From assembly GCA_023387985.1 (NCBI GenBank), contig JAEWHC010000007.1, forward strand, positions 1-36,303: a DNA stretch of 36,303 bases, in the 5' to 3' direction. Below the pieces are notes generated by a model. It was not told the DNA's origin, ran no database searches, and saw only the letters and a program-made list of their open reading frames with translations. Numbering within the stretch: the stretch's first letter is position 1; each line of letters opens with the position of its first letter. A program made the translations under genes and the position numbers. This DNA is from Bacteroidota bacterium (GTDB lineage Bacteria > Bacteroidota > Bacteroidia > Chitinophagales > Chitinophagaceae). Positions 7,591-16,773 of this stretch are shown here, one piece after another.

Positions 7591-8481
7591 TTGAGTAAAA
7601 TAAACCCGCTAAAAACCATCCAATTCATCACATCGCATCCACTTAGTCGAGAGGAACCGGTAAAAGCGGTTTTAAGATACATAGGCTGGCAACTCGCAAA
7701 ATATATTGGTAAGAACGAATTGGTTTTTCAATTTACCCCGCAATCCAAACTTGGTATGAAACGGGGGCTCCGGGGAATCAGCGGAAACTATTATTGCGGA
7801 TTACATGAATTCAGCGATATGGCATTTATGATGCATTATTTGCGTCCTGGAGATCTGTTTGTGGATGTGGGCGCCAATGCCGGAAGCTATACTGTGCTGG
7901 CGGCCGCGGAATGTGGAGCGAATGTGATGGCCTTTGAACCTGTACCAGAAACCTTTTACTGGCTGAAGAAAAACATTCAATTGAATGGCATTGAACAGCT
8001 CGTGGATGCAAGGCAGGTTGCCATAGCCGCGGAAAAGGGCCAAGCATTTTTTACCACGAACCTCGACGCTCAAAATCATTTTAGTGACCGAGCAAACACA
8101 GACAGCATGCAGGTGGAAGTTAAAACGCTGGATGATGTGTTGGACGGCTTGTCACCAAATTGTATTAAAATTGATGTGGAAGGTTTTGAGGCAGGGGTAT
8201 TTATCGGCGGGCAGGCCACAATGAGAAGTGATTGCCTGAAGGTTGTTGTGCTGGAAACCCGGCCGGAGACTCAAATAAAAGTAGATGGTGAATGGATCAC
8301 AATTCATCAATGGATGCTTCATCTTGGCTTTGAAGCAGGTAGCTATAACCCAAAAAATAGAACACTGTCCCGTTTAAAGGGAATAGAAGAGGCAAATACC
8401 ATTTACTTCAAAAACAGGAATGAACTGCAGGAACGTTTGAAGCAGGCAACGCCAAAAACAATATGGAATAAGAGGATATAA
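7591..8481 (+). CDS. FkbM-family SAM-dependent methyltransferase
   Basis: The C-terminal two thirds match FkbM methyltransferases, which usually O-methylate sugars or other small acceptors. The SAM-binding motif I is VDVGANAGSYT (about residues 91-101), followed by AFEPVPETF and the late motif IKIDVEGFE. I choose the TTG at 7591 (start LSKINPLKTIQF) because longer versions of this frame run back into wzm and encode non-conserved sequence. It lies 20 bases after wzm and 2 bases before wzt, between the two transporter subunits, which suggests a modification tied to the exported glycan. Substrate unknown. Confidence 0.85.
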   Translation: MSKINPLKTIQFITSHPLSREEPVKAVLRYIGWQLAKYIGKNELVFQFTPQSKLGMKRGLRGISGNYYCGLHEFSDMAFMMHYLRPGDLFVDVGANAGSYTVLAAAECGANVMAFEPVPETFYWLKKNIQLNGIEQLVDARQVAIAAEKGQAFFTTNLDAQNHFSDRANTDSMQVEVKTLDDVLDGLSPNCIKIDVEGFEAGVFIGGQATMRSDCLKVVVLETRPETQIKVDGEWITIHQWMLHLGFEAGSYNPKNRTLSRLKGIEEANTIYFKNRNELQERLKQATPKTIWNKRI

Positions 8482-8483
8482 GG

Positions 8484-9779
8484 ATGAGTGCGATTATTAA
8501 AGTTGAAAATGTTTCGAAGCAATACCGCCTAGGACAGGTTGGTACCGGCACAATCAAAGACGATTTGAAACGGTGGTGGCATAGGGCAAGAGGGAAGCAG
8601 GATCCTTTTTTGAAAATCGGGCAAAGCAATGAACGGGATAAAGTTGGTAAATCGGAATATGTATGGGCATTGAGGGATATCAACTTTGAAGTGCAGCCCG
8701 GCGAAGTATTGGGGATTATCGGCAAGAACGGCGCGGGCAAAAGTACCCTGCTTAAAATACTGAGCCGCGTAACCGAACCCACTACCGGTAAAATCACCAT
8801 GCATGGCCGGGTAGCAAGCCTGCTTGAAGTGGGTACCGGTTTTCACCCCGACCTCACCGGCCGTGAAAACATTTTTCTCAATGGCGCCATCCTCGGGATG
8901 AACAAGGCAGAAGTAAAACGAAAATTTGATGAGATTGTGGATTTTGCCGGAGTAGAACGCTATATTGATACCCCTGTGAAACGTTATAGCAGCGGTATGC
9001 ATGTAAGGCTTGGGTTTGCCGTAGCAGCACACCTTGAACCGGATATCATGATTGTGGATGAAGTGCTTGCCGTGGGCGATGCGGAGTTTCAGAAGAAGTG
9101 TTTGGGGAAAATGAAACAAATGAGTCACTATAGCGGTCGAACGGTGTTATTCGTTAGTCATAATTTAACTTCGATAACAAATCTCTGTAATAAAGCCCTC
9201 ATTATTAAAAATGGGAGTATTTCTGGGATAGGAAATGTAAATACAATAGTTGAGGCTTATTTAAATACTGAAGAAAATAAAACAAACACTTTTTACCTTG
9301 AAGAACATTCACGTACTTTTTCCAAGCATTACATAATTAAGAAAGGTTGGTTTGAAGATTGGCAAGGCGTTGTAAGAAATAAATTCTTAATAGGTGAAAA
9401 TATTCGAATTTTATTTTCTTTCAAATCAAAAGAAAATCTTAGGAATGTATTATTTGGGTTTGGAATTGAAAATACACTCGGCCAAAGAATTTTTTCGATG
9501 AACAATGAGATGGCTGGAACTATTGTGGAAAATATCAATAGCGGGATTGCATGCTGTAACGTACAAAGTTTAAATCTTGCACCAGGTAGATATTTTGTCT
9601 CTCTATCTGTAGTAACAAACCAAATAGAATGGGAAGACTATATTGAAAGATGCCTCGAGTTTGAAATAATTGAAAGGGATTTCTTTGGTACAGGGAAAAT
9701 GCCATTAAAAGAACATGGCGATGTACTATTTACTGGAAATGTTGAAGTGAAAAAATATGGAAATTCTTCATCATTATAA
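8484..9779 (+). CDS. wzt: ABC exporter ATPase with C-terminal carbohydrate-binding domain (Wzt)
   Basis: This 431-residue protein has an N-terminal ATPase with Walker A GKNGAGKS (Lys86), signature YSSGM (168-172), and Walker B DIMIVDEVLAVGD (Asp192, Glu193), then the H-loop SHN. After about residue 250 comes an extra beta-rich domain like the Wzt C-terminal domain, which in E. coli O9a-type systems binds the modified non-reducing end of the polymer before export. Base composition changes within the gene: up to about 9125 it is GC-balanced like wzm, and beyond that strongly AT-rich like the downstream cassette. Its last 23 bases overlap the next methyltransferase gene. Confidence 0.95.
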   Translation: MSAIIKVENVSKQYRLGQVGTGTIKDDLKRWWHRARGKQDPFLKIGQSNERDKVGKSEYVWALRDINFEVQPGEVLGIIGKNGAGKSTLLKILSRVTEPTTGKITMHGRVASLLEVGTGFHPDLTGRENIFLNGAILGMNKAEVKRKFDEIVDFAGVERYIDTPVKRYSSGMHVRLGFAVAAHLEPDIMIVDEVLAVGDAEFQKKCLGKMKQMSHYSGRTVLFVSHNLTSITNLCNKALIIKNGSISGIGNVNTIVEAYLNTEENKTNTFYLEEHSRTFSKHYIIKKGWFEDWQGVVRNKFLIGENIRILFSFKSKENLRNVLFGFGIENTLGQRIFSMNNEMAGTIVENINSGIACCNVQSLNLAPGRYFVSLSVVTNQIEWEDYIERCLEFEIIERDFFGTGKMPLKEHGDVLFTGNVEVKKYGNSSSL

Positions 9780-10488
9780 TTCTGACCATGAAAGCGGAAG
9801 TGCAAGGGTGGTAGTTCCTTTAATTTTAGAAATTATCCAACCAACATCAGTTATTGATGTAGGCTGTGGTATTGGCCAATGGTTGCAAGTCTTTAATGAA
9901 AATGGGGTTAATTCAATTCTAGGTTTAGATGGCCCACATGTTCTTGAAACCAATTTGCGGATAAGCAAGGAATATTTTCAGAGTGTAAATCTAAATTTAT
10001 CTAAGGATATTAAACTTGATACAGAATTCGATTTGGTATTATGTTTGGAAGTTGCTGAACATCTATTTGACACATCAGCAAAACAGCTCATAGAGTTTTT
10101 AACGAATGCAGGGAACAATATTATTTTTTCGGCTGCAGTCCCATTTCAAACAGGAGAAAACCATTACAATGAGCAATGGCCAGATTATTGGCAGAAATTG
10201 TTTAAGGAACAGGGCTATGTATTTATAGATATATTTCGAGATAAAATCTGGAATGATACGCGAGTAAATTGGTGGTATCGACAAAATTTGTTTTTGGTAA
10301 CAAATGATCCTGGATTAGTTAAGCAATATTCAAATAAAATTTTTAATGGCCACTCTAGAGTACATCCGGAATTACTTTCTATTTACATTGCAGAAAACAA
10401 AAGGTTATTGAATTTACTTAGCGTTAATACGGAGAGATCAAATAGCAAGTGGAACCGTATTCGAAAATTAATAGATTCATTAAAATAA
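9757..10488 (+). CDS. Class I SAM-dependent methyltransferase
   Basis: This 243-residue protein carries SAM motif I VIDVGCGIGQW (about residues 32-42), an acidic post-I residue in LGLDG, and the motif-II region FDLVLCLEVAEHL. A C-terminal portion VNWWYRQNLFLV is shared with the methyltransferase at 27306, so the two are paralogues. The ATG at 9757 overlaps wzt by 23 bases. Its tight coupling to the Wzt carbohydrate-binding domain makes it a candidate chain-end modifier, but that is inference from position. Confidence 0.85.
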   Translation: MEILHHYNSDHESGSARVVVPLILEIIQPTSVIDVGCGIGQWLQVFNENGVNSILGLDGPHVLETNLRISKEYFQSVNLNLSKDIKLDTEFDLVLCLEVAEHLFDTSAKQLIEFLTNAGNNIIFSAAVPFQTGENHYNEQWPDYWQKLFKEQGYVFIDIFRDKIWNDTRVNWWYRQNLFLVTNDPGLVKQYSNKIFNGHSRVHPELLSIYIAENKRLLNLLSVNTERSNSKWNRIRKLIDSLK

Positions 10489-10489
10489 T

Positions 10490-11464
10490 ATGGGTCTTTC
10501 CATTGTAGTTCCAACTAGGAATCGAGTAAATGATTTAAGACATTGCGTTCAATCAATTATTGAACAAGAATGTTTATTGGATGAATATGAGGTAATTGTT
10601 GTGGACAATAACTCATCTGATGGCACAAAAGAAACAATCGAAGAGATGGCGGGCATTTCAGGAAGAGTTAAGTACATATTTGCAGAAAAGGCAGGATTGC
10701 ATGTAGGGCGAAACTTAGGAATTCGTGAAAGTAAATTTGATTGGGTTGCATTTTTAGATGATGATGTCATTTTACCTTGGAATTGGGTTGGAAATGTGCT
10801 GAATTTGATTTCACAGAATCAGTCTGAACTATTGTTTGGGTCTAAAGTATTACCTCTTTTTACTGGTAAGGTTCCTGTTTGGTTGGAGCACATTTGGAAT
10901 GTTCATAATTTAGTATGGGAACTTAGTATTATAAATCCAGGAGACAAGCTGGGATATATAGAACCTTTAAATGTATTTGGTTGTTCTTTTATAGCGAATA
11001 AAGTATTTCTTATTGAAATTGGTGGATTTCATCCCGATGGAATGCCATGGGAACTTAGAATGTTCAGGGGAGATGGTGAATCGTTTGTTTCAAGAAAGGT
11101 TGAAGAAATTGGCAAAAAGGCACTTTTTAGCCCAGAGATTATAACATACCATAAGGTTCCAGTTGAAAGGATGACTCTAAAATATTTCAAGAAGAAGCAT
11201 TATTTATCAGGAATTTCGGACGCTTTTTTCGAGCTAAGGAAAAGGAAAACCCTTGCATTATTACAGAAAAAACCTGGAATTGTTAGATTAATTAAAGCCG
11301 CAAAGAATCATTATTTAAATAATAATCGAGGGCAGTTAAATAATTTTCAAATTGAACAATTGCGGTTCAGTTATTTGGACGGATACAATTATTTGATTAA
11401 AAAGTATAAGGAAGATGAAAGAGTTTTTGATTGGATTAATAAGCTAGATTATTTTTATGATTGA
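10490..11464 (+). CDS. Family 2 glycosyltransferase
   Basis: This GT-A fold enzyme starts SIVVPTRNRVNDLRHCVQSI, with the nucleotide-binding VIVVDNNSSDGT and the metal-binding acidic cluster FLDDDV (Asp90-92). The middle part (WNWVGNVLNL, later GGFHPDGMPWELRMFRGDGESF) resembles inverting GT2 enzymes that act on lipid-linked or nucleotide-sugar acceptors. No membrane helices are evident, so it is probably a cytoplasmic or peripheral enzyme. It begins two bases after the preceding methyltransferase and overlaps the cupin gene by 8 bases. Donor and acceptor cannot be told. Confidence 0.88.
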   Translation: MGLSIVVPTRNRVNDLRHCVQSIIEQECLLDEYEVIVVDNNSSDGTKETIEEMAGISGRVKYIFAEKAGLHVGRNLGIRESKFDWVAFLDDDVILPWNWVGNVLNLISQNQSELLFGSKVLPLFTGKVPVWLEHIWNVHNLVWELSIINPGDKLGYIEPLNVFGCSFIANKVFLIEIGGFHPDGMPWELRMFRGDGESFVSRKVEEIGKKALFSPEIITYHKVPVERMTLKYFKKKHYLSGISDAFFELRKRKTLALLQKKPGIVRLIKAAKNHYLNNNRGQLNNFQIEQLRFSYLDGYNYLIKKYKEDERVFDWINKLDYFYD

Positions 11465-11897
11465 GAAAGTTTTTCATTTCGATGTTCTTCTTAGCATTAT
11501 TATACGTGCAACATACCATGCTAAAGGTATTCAGTTCTTTACCGAAGATGATTTTTCCCAGCAATTGGGTTATATGAATCGCCCTAAAGGGCACTTAATT
11601 GAACCGCATCGCCATAATCTGGTAGCCAGGGAAGTGACCTTAACCCAGGAAGTGCTCATGGTAAAAAGCGGTCTTGTTCGGGTTGATTTTTATACTGATG
11701 AACAAGAATATATAGAAAGCAGGATATTGCAAACCGGAGATGTGATTCTGCTGGCTGCAGGCGGCCATGGTTTTGAAATGCTGGAAGACAGTGAAATGAT
11801 TGAAGTAAAACAGGGGCCGTATGTAGGCGAAAGCGATAAGGTCAGGTTTAAATCTGTAGCACCAGATGCAATTAAATTACCCGGTAATGGGTCTTAA
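11457..11897 (+). CDS. Small cupin-fold protein
   Basis: This 146-residue protein has a cupin-like core. A first motif contains PKGHLIEPHRHN with the metal-type His pair, and a second contains LQTGDVILLAAGGHGFEM. Proteins like this are common in O-antigen loci, where cupins can be sugar-nucleotide epimerases or isomerases or proteins of unknown role. It lacks the sequence start I would expect of FdtA/WxcM ketoisomerases, so I do not assign a reaction. The ATG at 11457 overlaps the preceding glycosyltransferase by 8 bases, and its end overlaps the next methyltransferase. Confidence 0.7.
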   Translation: MIEKVFHFDVLLSIIIRATYHAKGIQFFTEDDFSQQLGYMNRPKGHLIEPHRHNLVAREVTLTQEVLMVKSGLVRVDFYTDEQEYIESRILQTGDVILLAAGGHGFEMLEDSEMIEVKQGPYVGESDKVRFKSVAPDAIKLPGNGS

Positions 11898-12642
11898 CTT
11901 CAATGCTGAATACAGCGCCTACTATGATATGCTGAATAAGGGCAAGACTTATGCAGCAGAAGCGGACTTCGCCATCGGCCAAGTGCTTAAGCATAAGCAG
12001 GGGGCTAAAAATCTGCTTGAATTGGGGTCAGGGACTGGTGGGCACGCTGCGCAATGGTGTAAGTTGGGTTTTAGCGTTACTGGAATTGAGAGAAGTACTG
12101 CCATGTGCGAACAGGCAAGGGCTAAGCAAATAACAGGCCTACAGATAGTAGAAGCTGATATAATGGATTTTAACCTTGATAAAAGCTTCGATGCGGCGTT
12201 GGCCATGTTTCATGTTATTAGCTACCTGCGTACCAATCAGGATGTATTGCAAAGTTTTGAAAGAGTCCATACTCACTTAACGCCCGGCGGCATTTTCTTT
12301 TTTGATGCCTGGTACAGTCCCGCTGTGTTATGGCAAAAGCCCGAAACCCGAACCCGAAACTGGGAGGATGAACAAACTCTGGTAACCCGCAGAGCAACCG
12401 CACAAGTATATGACCAGGAAGATGTAGTTAATGTACATTTTGAAATTGAAGTTTCCAACAAAATAACAGGATGGCAATACCAATTTGCCGAAAATCATCC
12501 CATGCGCCATTTCAGCATTCCGGCAATGGCACTACTCGCAAAAAGTGCTGGTTTTGAATTGTTAGAAACCATGGAATTGTTAACCGGTTCACCGCCTTCT
12601 GTAAACACCTGGAATATTTGTTTTATACTTCAAAAGGTATAG
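11887..12642 (+). CDS. Class I SAM-dependent methyltransferase
   Basis: The protein (about 251 residues from this start) opens MGLNFNAEYSAYYDMLNKGK, typical of small-molecule methyltransferases. SAM motif I is LLELGSGTGGHAAQW, followed by VTGIERSTAMCEQAR and, further on, FDAALAMFHVISYL and LTPGGIFFFDAW. I prefer the ATG at 11887 to the one at 11866 because it gives the conserved family start and overlaps the cupin gene by only 11 bases. A short run of CCCGAA heptamers (about 12340-12362) lies in the coding sequence but does not lengthen the protein noticeably. Probably methylates a sugar hydroxyl or amino group; specificity unknown. Confidence 0.85.
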   Translation: MGLNFNAEYSAYYDMLNKGKTYAAEADFAIGQVLKHKQGAKNLLELGSGTGGHAAQWCKLGFSVTGIERSTAMCEQARAKQITGLQIVEADIMDFNLDKSFDAALAMFHVISYLRTNQDVLQSFERVHTHLTPGGIFFFDAWYSPAVLWQKPETRTRNWEDEQTLVTRRATAQVYDQEDVVNVHFEIEVSNKITGWQYQFAENHPMRHFSIPAMALLAKSAGFELLETMELLTGSPPSVNTWNICFILQKV

Positions 12643-12656
12643 ATTAATTAACTCTA

Positions 12657-13601
12657 TTGAAACAGATATTAAAGAAAGCAATCGATTATTTGGCGGCACG
12701 TATAGTAGCAAAAAGCCGCTTTGATGCGCCTGTTAATCGGGCGATTTTCAACAATGAATCTCAGCTAATGCTTGAAGCAAAAATACTTCGGCAACTACAG
12801 TTATCCAATTCGGAAAAAATTTTGGAGAATATTCAATTAGCAGAGTTCTCGGTGTTTTCGCAATGGGGCGATGATGGAATTATTCAATTTCTGGTGGACT
12901 ATCTTGAAATTGAGAACAAAAGTTTCATTGAGTTCGGAGTTTATGATTATGAAGAAAGCAATACACGTTTTTTGCTTATGAACAATAATTGGAAGGGACT
13001 TGTAATGGATGGCAGCGAAGCCAATATCAAACATATTCAAAAACAGGACTACTATTGGCGTTTTGACCTTACTGCTGAGCAGGCTTTTATTACCCGGGAA
13101 AACATAAATAAACTAATATTAAGTAAAGGATTTGATGGTAAAATAGGCTTATTACATATTGATATTGATGGTAATGACTATTGGGTATGGAAAGCCTTGA
13201 ATTGTGTTGATGCAACATTGGTGATTATAGAGTACAATGCTGTATTTGGAGCTGATCACTCTTGGACCATACCTTACAACCCTGCCTTTCAAAGAACTGA
13301 TGCTCATTTTTCAAATTTATATTGGGGAGCATCTCTATCCTGTCTTTGCGACCTGGGAGCAAGCAAAGGTTATGCCTTTGTAGGAACCAATAGCGCTGGT
13401 AACAACGCCTATTTTATAAAAAAAGAATCTTTGAAAGCTTTACACCCACTTTCCTCTAGAGAAGGGTTTACAATGAGTAGGTATCGCGAAAGCCGCAATG
13501 AGTCGGGTCATCTCACCTATTTATCGGGTCCGGATCGAATAAAGGCGATAAGCGGATGCCATGTATTTAACACCCGAAGCATGCAAACAGAAATACTATG
13601 A
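12657..13601 (+). CDS. FkbM-like protein of unknown function
   Basis: I do not recognise a characterised homologue. The 314-residue protein has features that recall FkbM methyltransferases: SQWGDDGIIQFLVDYL, then KSFIEFGVYDYEESNTRFLL in the place of SAM motif I, GLVMDGSEANI as the acidic second strand, and LLHIDIDGNDYWVWKAL where FkbM proteins have their (D)xDG motif. The glycine-rich loop is weak (EFGVYDYEES rather than DVGANxG), so SAM binding is uncertain. The TTG at 12657 is needed because the next Met is nearly 40 residues in. The stop overlaps the aminotransferase start as ATGA. Confidence 0.6.
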   Translation: MKQILKKAIDYLAARIVAKSRFDAPVNRAIFNNESQLMLEAKILRQLQLSNSEKILENIQLAEFSVFSQWGDDGIIQFLVDYLEIENKSFIEFGVYDYEESNTRFLLMNNNWKGLVMDGSEANIKHIQKQDYYWRFDLTAEQAFITRENINKLILSKGFDGKIGLLHIDIDGNDYWVWKALNCVDATLVIIEYNAVFGADHSWTIPYNPAFQRTDAHFSNLYWGASLSCLCDLGASKGYAFVGTNSAGNNAYFIKKESLKALHPLSSREGFTMSRYRESRNESGHLTYLSGPDRIKAISGCHVFNTRSMQTEIL

Positions 13602-14704
13602 TCCCAGTAAATACACCATTACTTGCCGGCAATGAAGCAAAATACCTGGAAAACTGTATCCAAACTGGCTGGATATCTTCGGAGGGTCCCTATGTAAGCG
13701 AATTCGAAACCAAAATGGCTGAGCGGGTAAACCGCAAGTATGGAATTGCTGTAGCCAATGGTTCGGGGGCTCTCGACATTGCCATTCAGGCTCTTGATAT
13801 TGGACCCGGAGATGAAGTGATATTACCAACTTTTACCATTATTTCACCGGTTTTTTCGGTACTGCGTGCAGGGGCTACCCCTATTTTAGTAGATAGTGAA
13901 CCAGATACCTGGAATATGAATGTAGCCGAAATAGCTTCAAAAATAACAAAACGCACCAAAGCAATTATAGTGGTTCATATTTATGGGCTTCCTGTTGATA
14001 TGGACCCCATCATTGACCTTTGCAAAAAGCATAGTATTTACCTGGTTGAAGATGCGGCTGAGCTTATTGGGCAAAATTATAAAGATGCTCCATGTGGCTC
14101 ATTCGGCGAAATCAGCACTTTTAGTTTTTATCCCAATAAACAAATTACAACAGGTGAAGGTGGAATGGTGGTTTGCAATGATGATCAATTGGCTGAAAGG
14201 TGCCGAAAGTTGCGGAATTTGGCTTTTGAAGAAAAAGGACGCAGGTTTGTTCACTATGAAATGGGATGGAATTACCGTATGACCAATTTGCAGGCTGCGC
14301 TTGGACTGGCGCAGTTGGAGCAATTAGATATGCATGTACAGCGTAAACGCGAAATTGGTGAAAGCTACCTTGAAAAGTTGGATGCATTGGTAAATTTTCA
14401 ACTGCCAATGGCTACTGCCTCATTTGCATCAAATATTTATTGGGTTTTTGGTTTGGTGGCCCGCAATCAAAAGCTTGCTGAGAACGCAGTTGAATTGCTT
14501 AGTAAACAAAAAATTGGAACCAGGCCATTTTTCTGGTGCATGCATGAGCAGCCAGTATTTTTAAACATGGGCTTATTTGCCGGCGAATCCTACCCGGTTG
14601 CTGAAAATCTTGCTCGTTGTGGATTTTATATCCCAAGTGGTCTTGGGCTCAGCAATGAAGAGATTGATTTGGTTTGCAAAACGCTGATTGAATGGAAGCA
14701 ATAA
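13598..14704 (+). CDS. DegT/DnrJ/EryC1/StrS family sugar aminotransferase
   Basis: This 368-residue PLP enzyme would aminate a nucleotide-linked keto sugar. It opens MIPVNTPLLAGNEAKYLENCI with the family's WISSEGPYVSEFE. The PLP-binding acidic residue is in VEDAAE (Asp152), and the Schiff-base lysine is Lys181 in FSFYPNKQITTGEGGMVV. NYRMTNLQAALGLAQLEQL completes the signature. The TTGEGGMV and NYRMTN segments are most like GDP-perosamine synthases, but no GDP-mannose dehydratase gene is present, so the 4-keto substrate would be made elsewhere. It is the only clear sugar-nucleotide enzyme in the locus, suggesting at least one amino sugar in the glycan. Confidence 0.9.
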   Translation: MIPVNTPLLAGNEAKYLENCIQTGWISSEGPYVSEFETKMAERVNRKYGIAVANGSGALDIAIQALDIGPGDEVILPTFTIISPVFSVLRAGATPILVDSEPDTWNMNVAEIASKITKRTKAIIVVHIYGLPVDMDPIIDLCKKHSIYLVEDAAELIGQNYKDAPCGSFGEISTFSFYPNKQITTGEGGMVVCNDDQLAERCRKLRNLAFEEKGRRFVHYEMGWNYRMTNLQAALGLAQLEQLDMHVQRKREIGESYLEKLDALVNFQLPMATASFASNIYWVFGLVARNQKLAENAVELLSKQKIGTRPFFWCMHEQPVFLNMGLFAGESYPVAENLARCGFYIPSGLGLSNEEIDLVCKTLIEWKQ

Positions 14705-15912
14705 TACCAAAATTAAAGGTGGGAGTATGGGTAAATAGCGACTTAACTCCTGAAGTTGGTGGGGGCTATCAATATTATTCCGGCTTACTAACAAAGCTCA
14801 ATCTTCATATCTTCACGAATGCAGAAATCATTTTCCTTTCTAATAGTAACAGTATTGAGAATCTACCATTTAAAAAAAAATATGCAATAAAATGGCGGCC
14901 TTTTCAACCAACTTCTATTAAAAAAAGCCTGGCTAAATGGGCTGCAAGGTTTGGGATTACGAAACAACAAGAAAGGTTGGAAATTCAAACCAAGAATCAT
15001 GAGCAATCGTTAATTAGTGAGTTAGGCACAGTGGTAGATCTCATTTATTATCCAACCACGCTTTGCCAATATCCCAATTTCCCCTATGTATATACTATTT
15101 GGGATCTGGGCCATCTTAGCACCTATGCTTTTCCGGAGTTGAGTATGAATGGAGTTTATGAATTGCGTGAAACTATATATAGCCTACAAGCCCGTAAAGC
15201 TCTGATGGTAATTGCCGAATCGAATGCCGGCAAGGATCAATTGGTCCGTTTGCTTCAAATTGCCGAACAGCGTATTGCAGTGGTTCCGCTTTTTGCAGGT
15301 GAAATTGCTTCTCCTGTTTTGGAGCCAATAAGACCGGAGTTGCTGAATGATAGGATCGTTTTTGTTCATTATCCTGCTCAATTCTGGGCACATAAAAACC
15401 ACTTCAACTTATTATTAGCTTTTAAGTCAATTGAAAACAATTACCCAGATTTAAAACTCGTTTTTACAGGCGCTGACAAGGGCAACAAATCACATATTCT
15501 GCACCTTGTTAAGACCCTTCAGCTTTATGATCGGGTGATTGATTTAGGTTTTGTAAAGAATCAAGAAATGAAATGGATTTACTTACATAGCAAGGGGCTG
15601 GTAATGCCAACTTTTTTGGGACCAACCAATATGCCCTTGCTGGAAGCAGCTTCACTTAATTGTCCCGTGGCCTGTTCAGATTTAACCGGTCATCAGGAGC
15701 AATTGGGCGATTATGCATTTTATTTTAATCCAATCGATCCAGAATCAATCGCAAATGCAATTTCAATGATGCTAGAGTCAAAACAACCGAAAGCAATTTG
15801 GAGTTATAAAGAAATATGGTCAATGGAAAATGCCATGAATTCTCTGGATATAATTTGGAAAAACCTTTCAGCAATCCGAAGCTGTTGGGGCTCCAATCAA
15901 CAAATTTATTAA
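14692..15912 (+). CDS. Family 4-type (GT-B) glycosyltransferase
   Basis: This 406-residue protein has the N-terminal VGVWVNSDLTPEVGGGYQYY, resembling the donor-side glycine loop of GT4 enzymes. The C-terminal half contains FVHYPAQFWAHKNHFNLLLA, LVFTGADKGN and the donor-binding region MPTFLGPTNMPLLEAASLNC. The E-x7-E motif of retaining GT4 enzymes is replaced by GPTNMPLLE, as in the mannosyltransferase-like subgroup. The ATG at 14692 overlaps the aminotransferase by 13 bases. The sugar transferred is not predictable. Confidence 0.85.
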   Translation: MEAIIPKLKVGVWVNSDLTPEVGGGYQYYSGLLTKLNLHIFTNAEIIFLSNSNSIENLPFKKKYAIKWRPFQPTSIKKSLAKWAARFGITKQQERLEIQTKNHEQSLISELGTVVDLIYYPTTLCQYPNFPYVYTIWDLGHLSTYAFPELSMNGVYELRETIYSLQARKALMVIAESNAGKDQLVRLLQIAEQRIAVVPLFAGEIASPVLEPIRPELLNDRIVFVHYPAQFWAHKNHFNLLLAFKSIENNYPDLKLVFTGADKGNKSHILHLVKTLQLYDRVIDLGFVKNQEMKWIYLHSKGLVMPTFLGPTNMPLLEAASLNCPVACSDLTGHQEQLGDYAFYFNPIDPESIANAISMMLESKQPKAIWSYKEIWSMENAMNSLDIIWKNLSAIRSCWGSNQQIY

Positions 15913-15925
15913 TTATTGTAGCAGA

Positions 15926-16699
15926 ATGGCTGATTCAGCGATTTTTTTATCAATAATACTTCCTGTGCTCAACGGAGCTAATTTCCTTCCAGAATTTTTA
16001 GATGGTCTGGAAAAGCAAAAAGGCAAAAACTTTGAATTGATTGTTATTGATGGTGGTAGTTCTGATAATTCTATGCAATTGGTAGAAAATTTAAAGTCCA
16101 AAAATTTGTTTGCAGTTATCATACAAAGCTCCCCTAACCAAGGTATTTATGCAAGTATGAATATAGGCATTGAACTTTCCAAAGGACAGTGGCTTTATTT
16201 TACTGGGTGTGATGATCGTTTCTTTGATGAGAATGTAACAAATAACATTGAAACTGCGGTCTTGCAAAACCCAGCTGTGGATTTTTTATATGGCGATGTA
16301 ATTTTAGAAAGCTCTGAATCTGTTTACCGAGGAAAAACAACTTTGCATGACCTAATGAATAGAGGTAATATCTGTCATCAGGCGATTTTCTACAAACAGG
16401 ATTTGTTTAAACGTTTAGGAAAATACAATACTAATTATAAAATTTGGGCTGACTGGGATTTTAATATTCGCTGCTTTCAGCATCCGGAAATAGTAACTGC
16501 TTATATTGGGATTATCATTGCTTATTTTAATGACCTGAGTGGGGTTAGTAGTCTTAATGAAGATCCGGTTTTCCGCCAATTATTACCTGTTTTTAACGGC
16601 AATGACCTGATAATGCAATTACAGACAATTCGTCAAAGCTATGCTTATCGGTTGGGGAAAAAAATATTTGGATGGGTAGATAAATTATACTCATTGTAG
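15926..16699 (+). CDS. Family 2 glycosyltransferase
   Basis: This 257-residue GT-A enzyme has SIILPVLNGANFLPEFLDGL at the N-terminus, LIVIDGGSSDNSMQLVE for nucleotide binding and acidic residues Asp96-Asp97 in FTGCDDRF. ICHQAIFYKQDLFKRLGKYN is typical of the WcaA/GT2 subgroup acting on O-antigen repeat units. It has no membrane helices. It starts 13 bases after the previous gene. It is followed by a 318-base stretch holding a probable decayed small gene, the largest gap so far within the cassette. Confidence 0.88.
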   Translation: MADSAIFLSIILPVLNGANFLPEFLDGLEKQKGKNFELIVIDGGSSDNSMQLVENLKSKNLFAVIIQSSPNQGIYASMNIGIELSKGQWLYFTGCDDRFFDENVTNNIETAVLQNPAVDFLYGDVILESSESVYRGKTTLHDLMNRGNICHQAIFYKQDLFKRLGKYNTNYKIWADWDFNIRCFQHPEIVTAYIGIIIAYFNDLSGVSSLNEDPVFRQLLPVFNGNDLIMQLQTIRQSYAYRLGKKIFGWVDKLYSL

Positions 16700-16773
16700 C
16701 GATTAGATTTTCTGTTTCTAACCTTTCCCAAACCAGTAAGTTTTTCCTTCAATTTATTATATAATCTTTTTCA

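Noticed and set aside
12340..12362. CCCGAA heptamer run in the methyltransferase at 11887, considered as another in-frame repeat insertion
   Set aside because: The run is short and the protein appears of normal length for the family at that point, so no insertion is evident.
13598..14704. Naming the aminotransferase as perosamine synthase
   Set aside because: The motifs are suggestive, but no GDP-mannose dehydratase or perosamine-specific partner is present, and related DegT enzymes share the same motifs.
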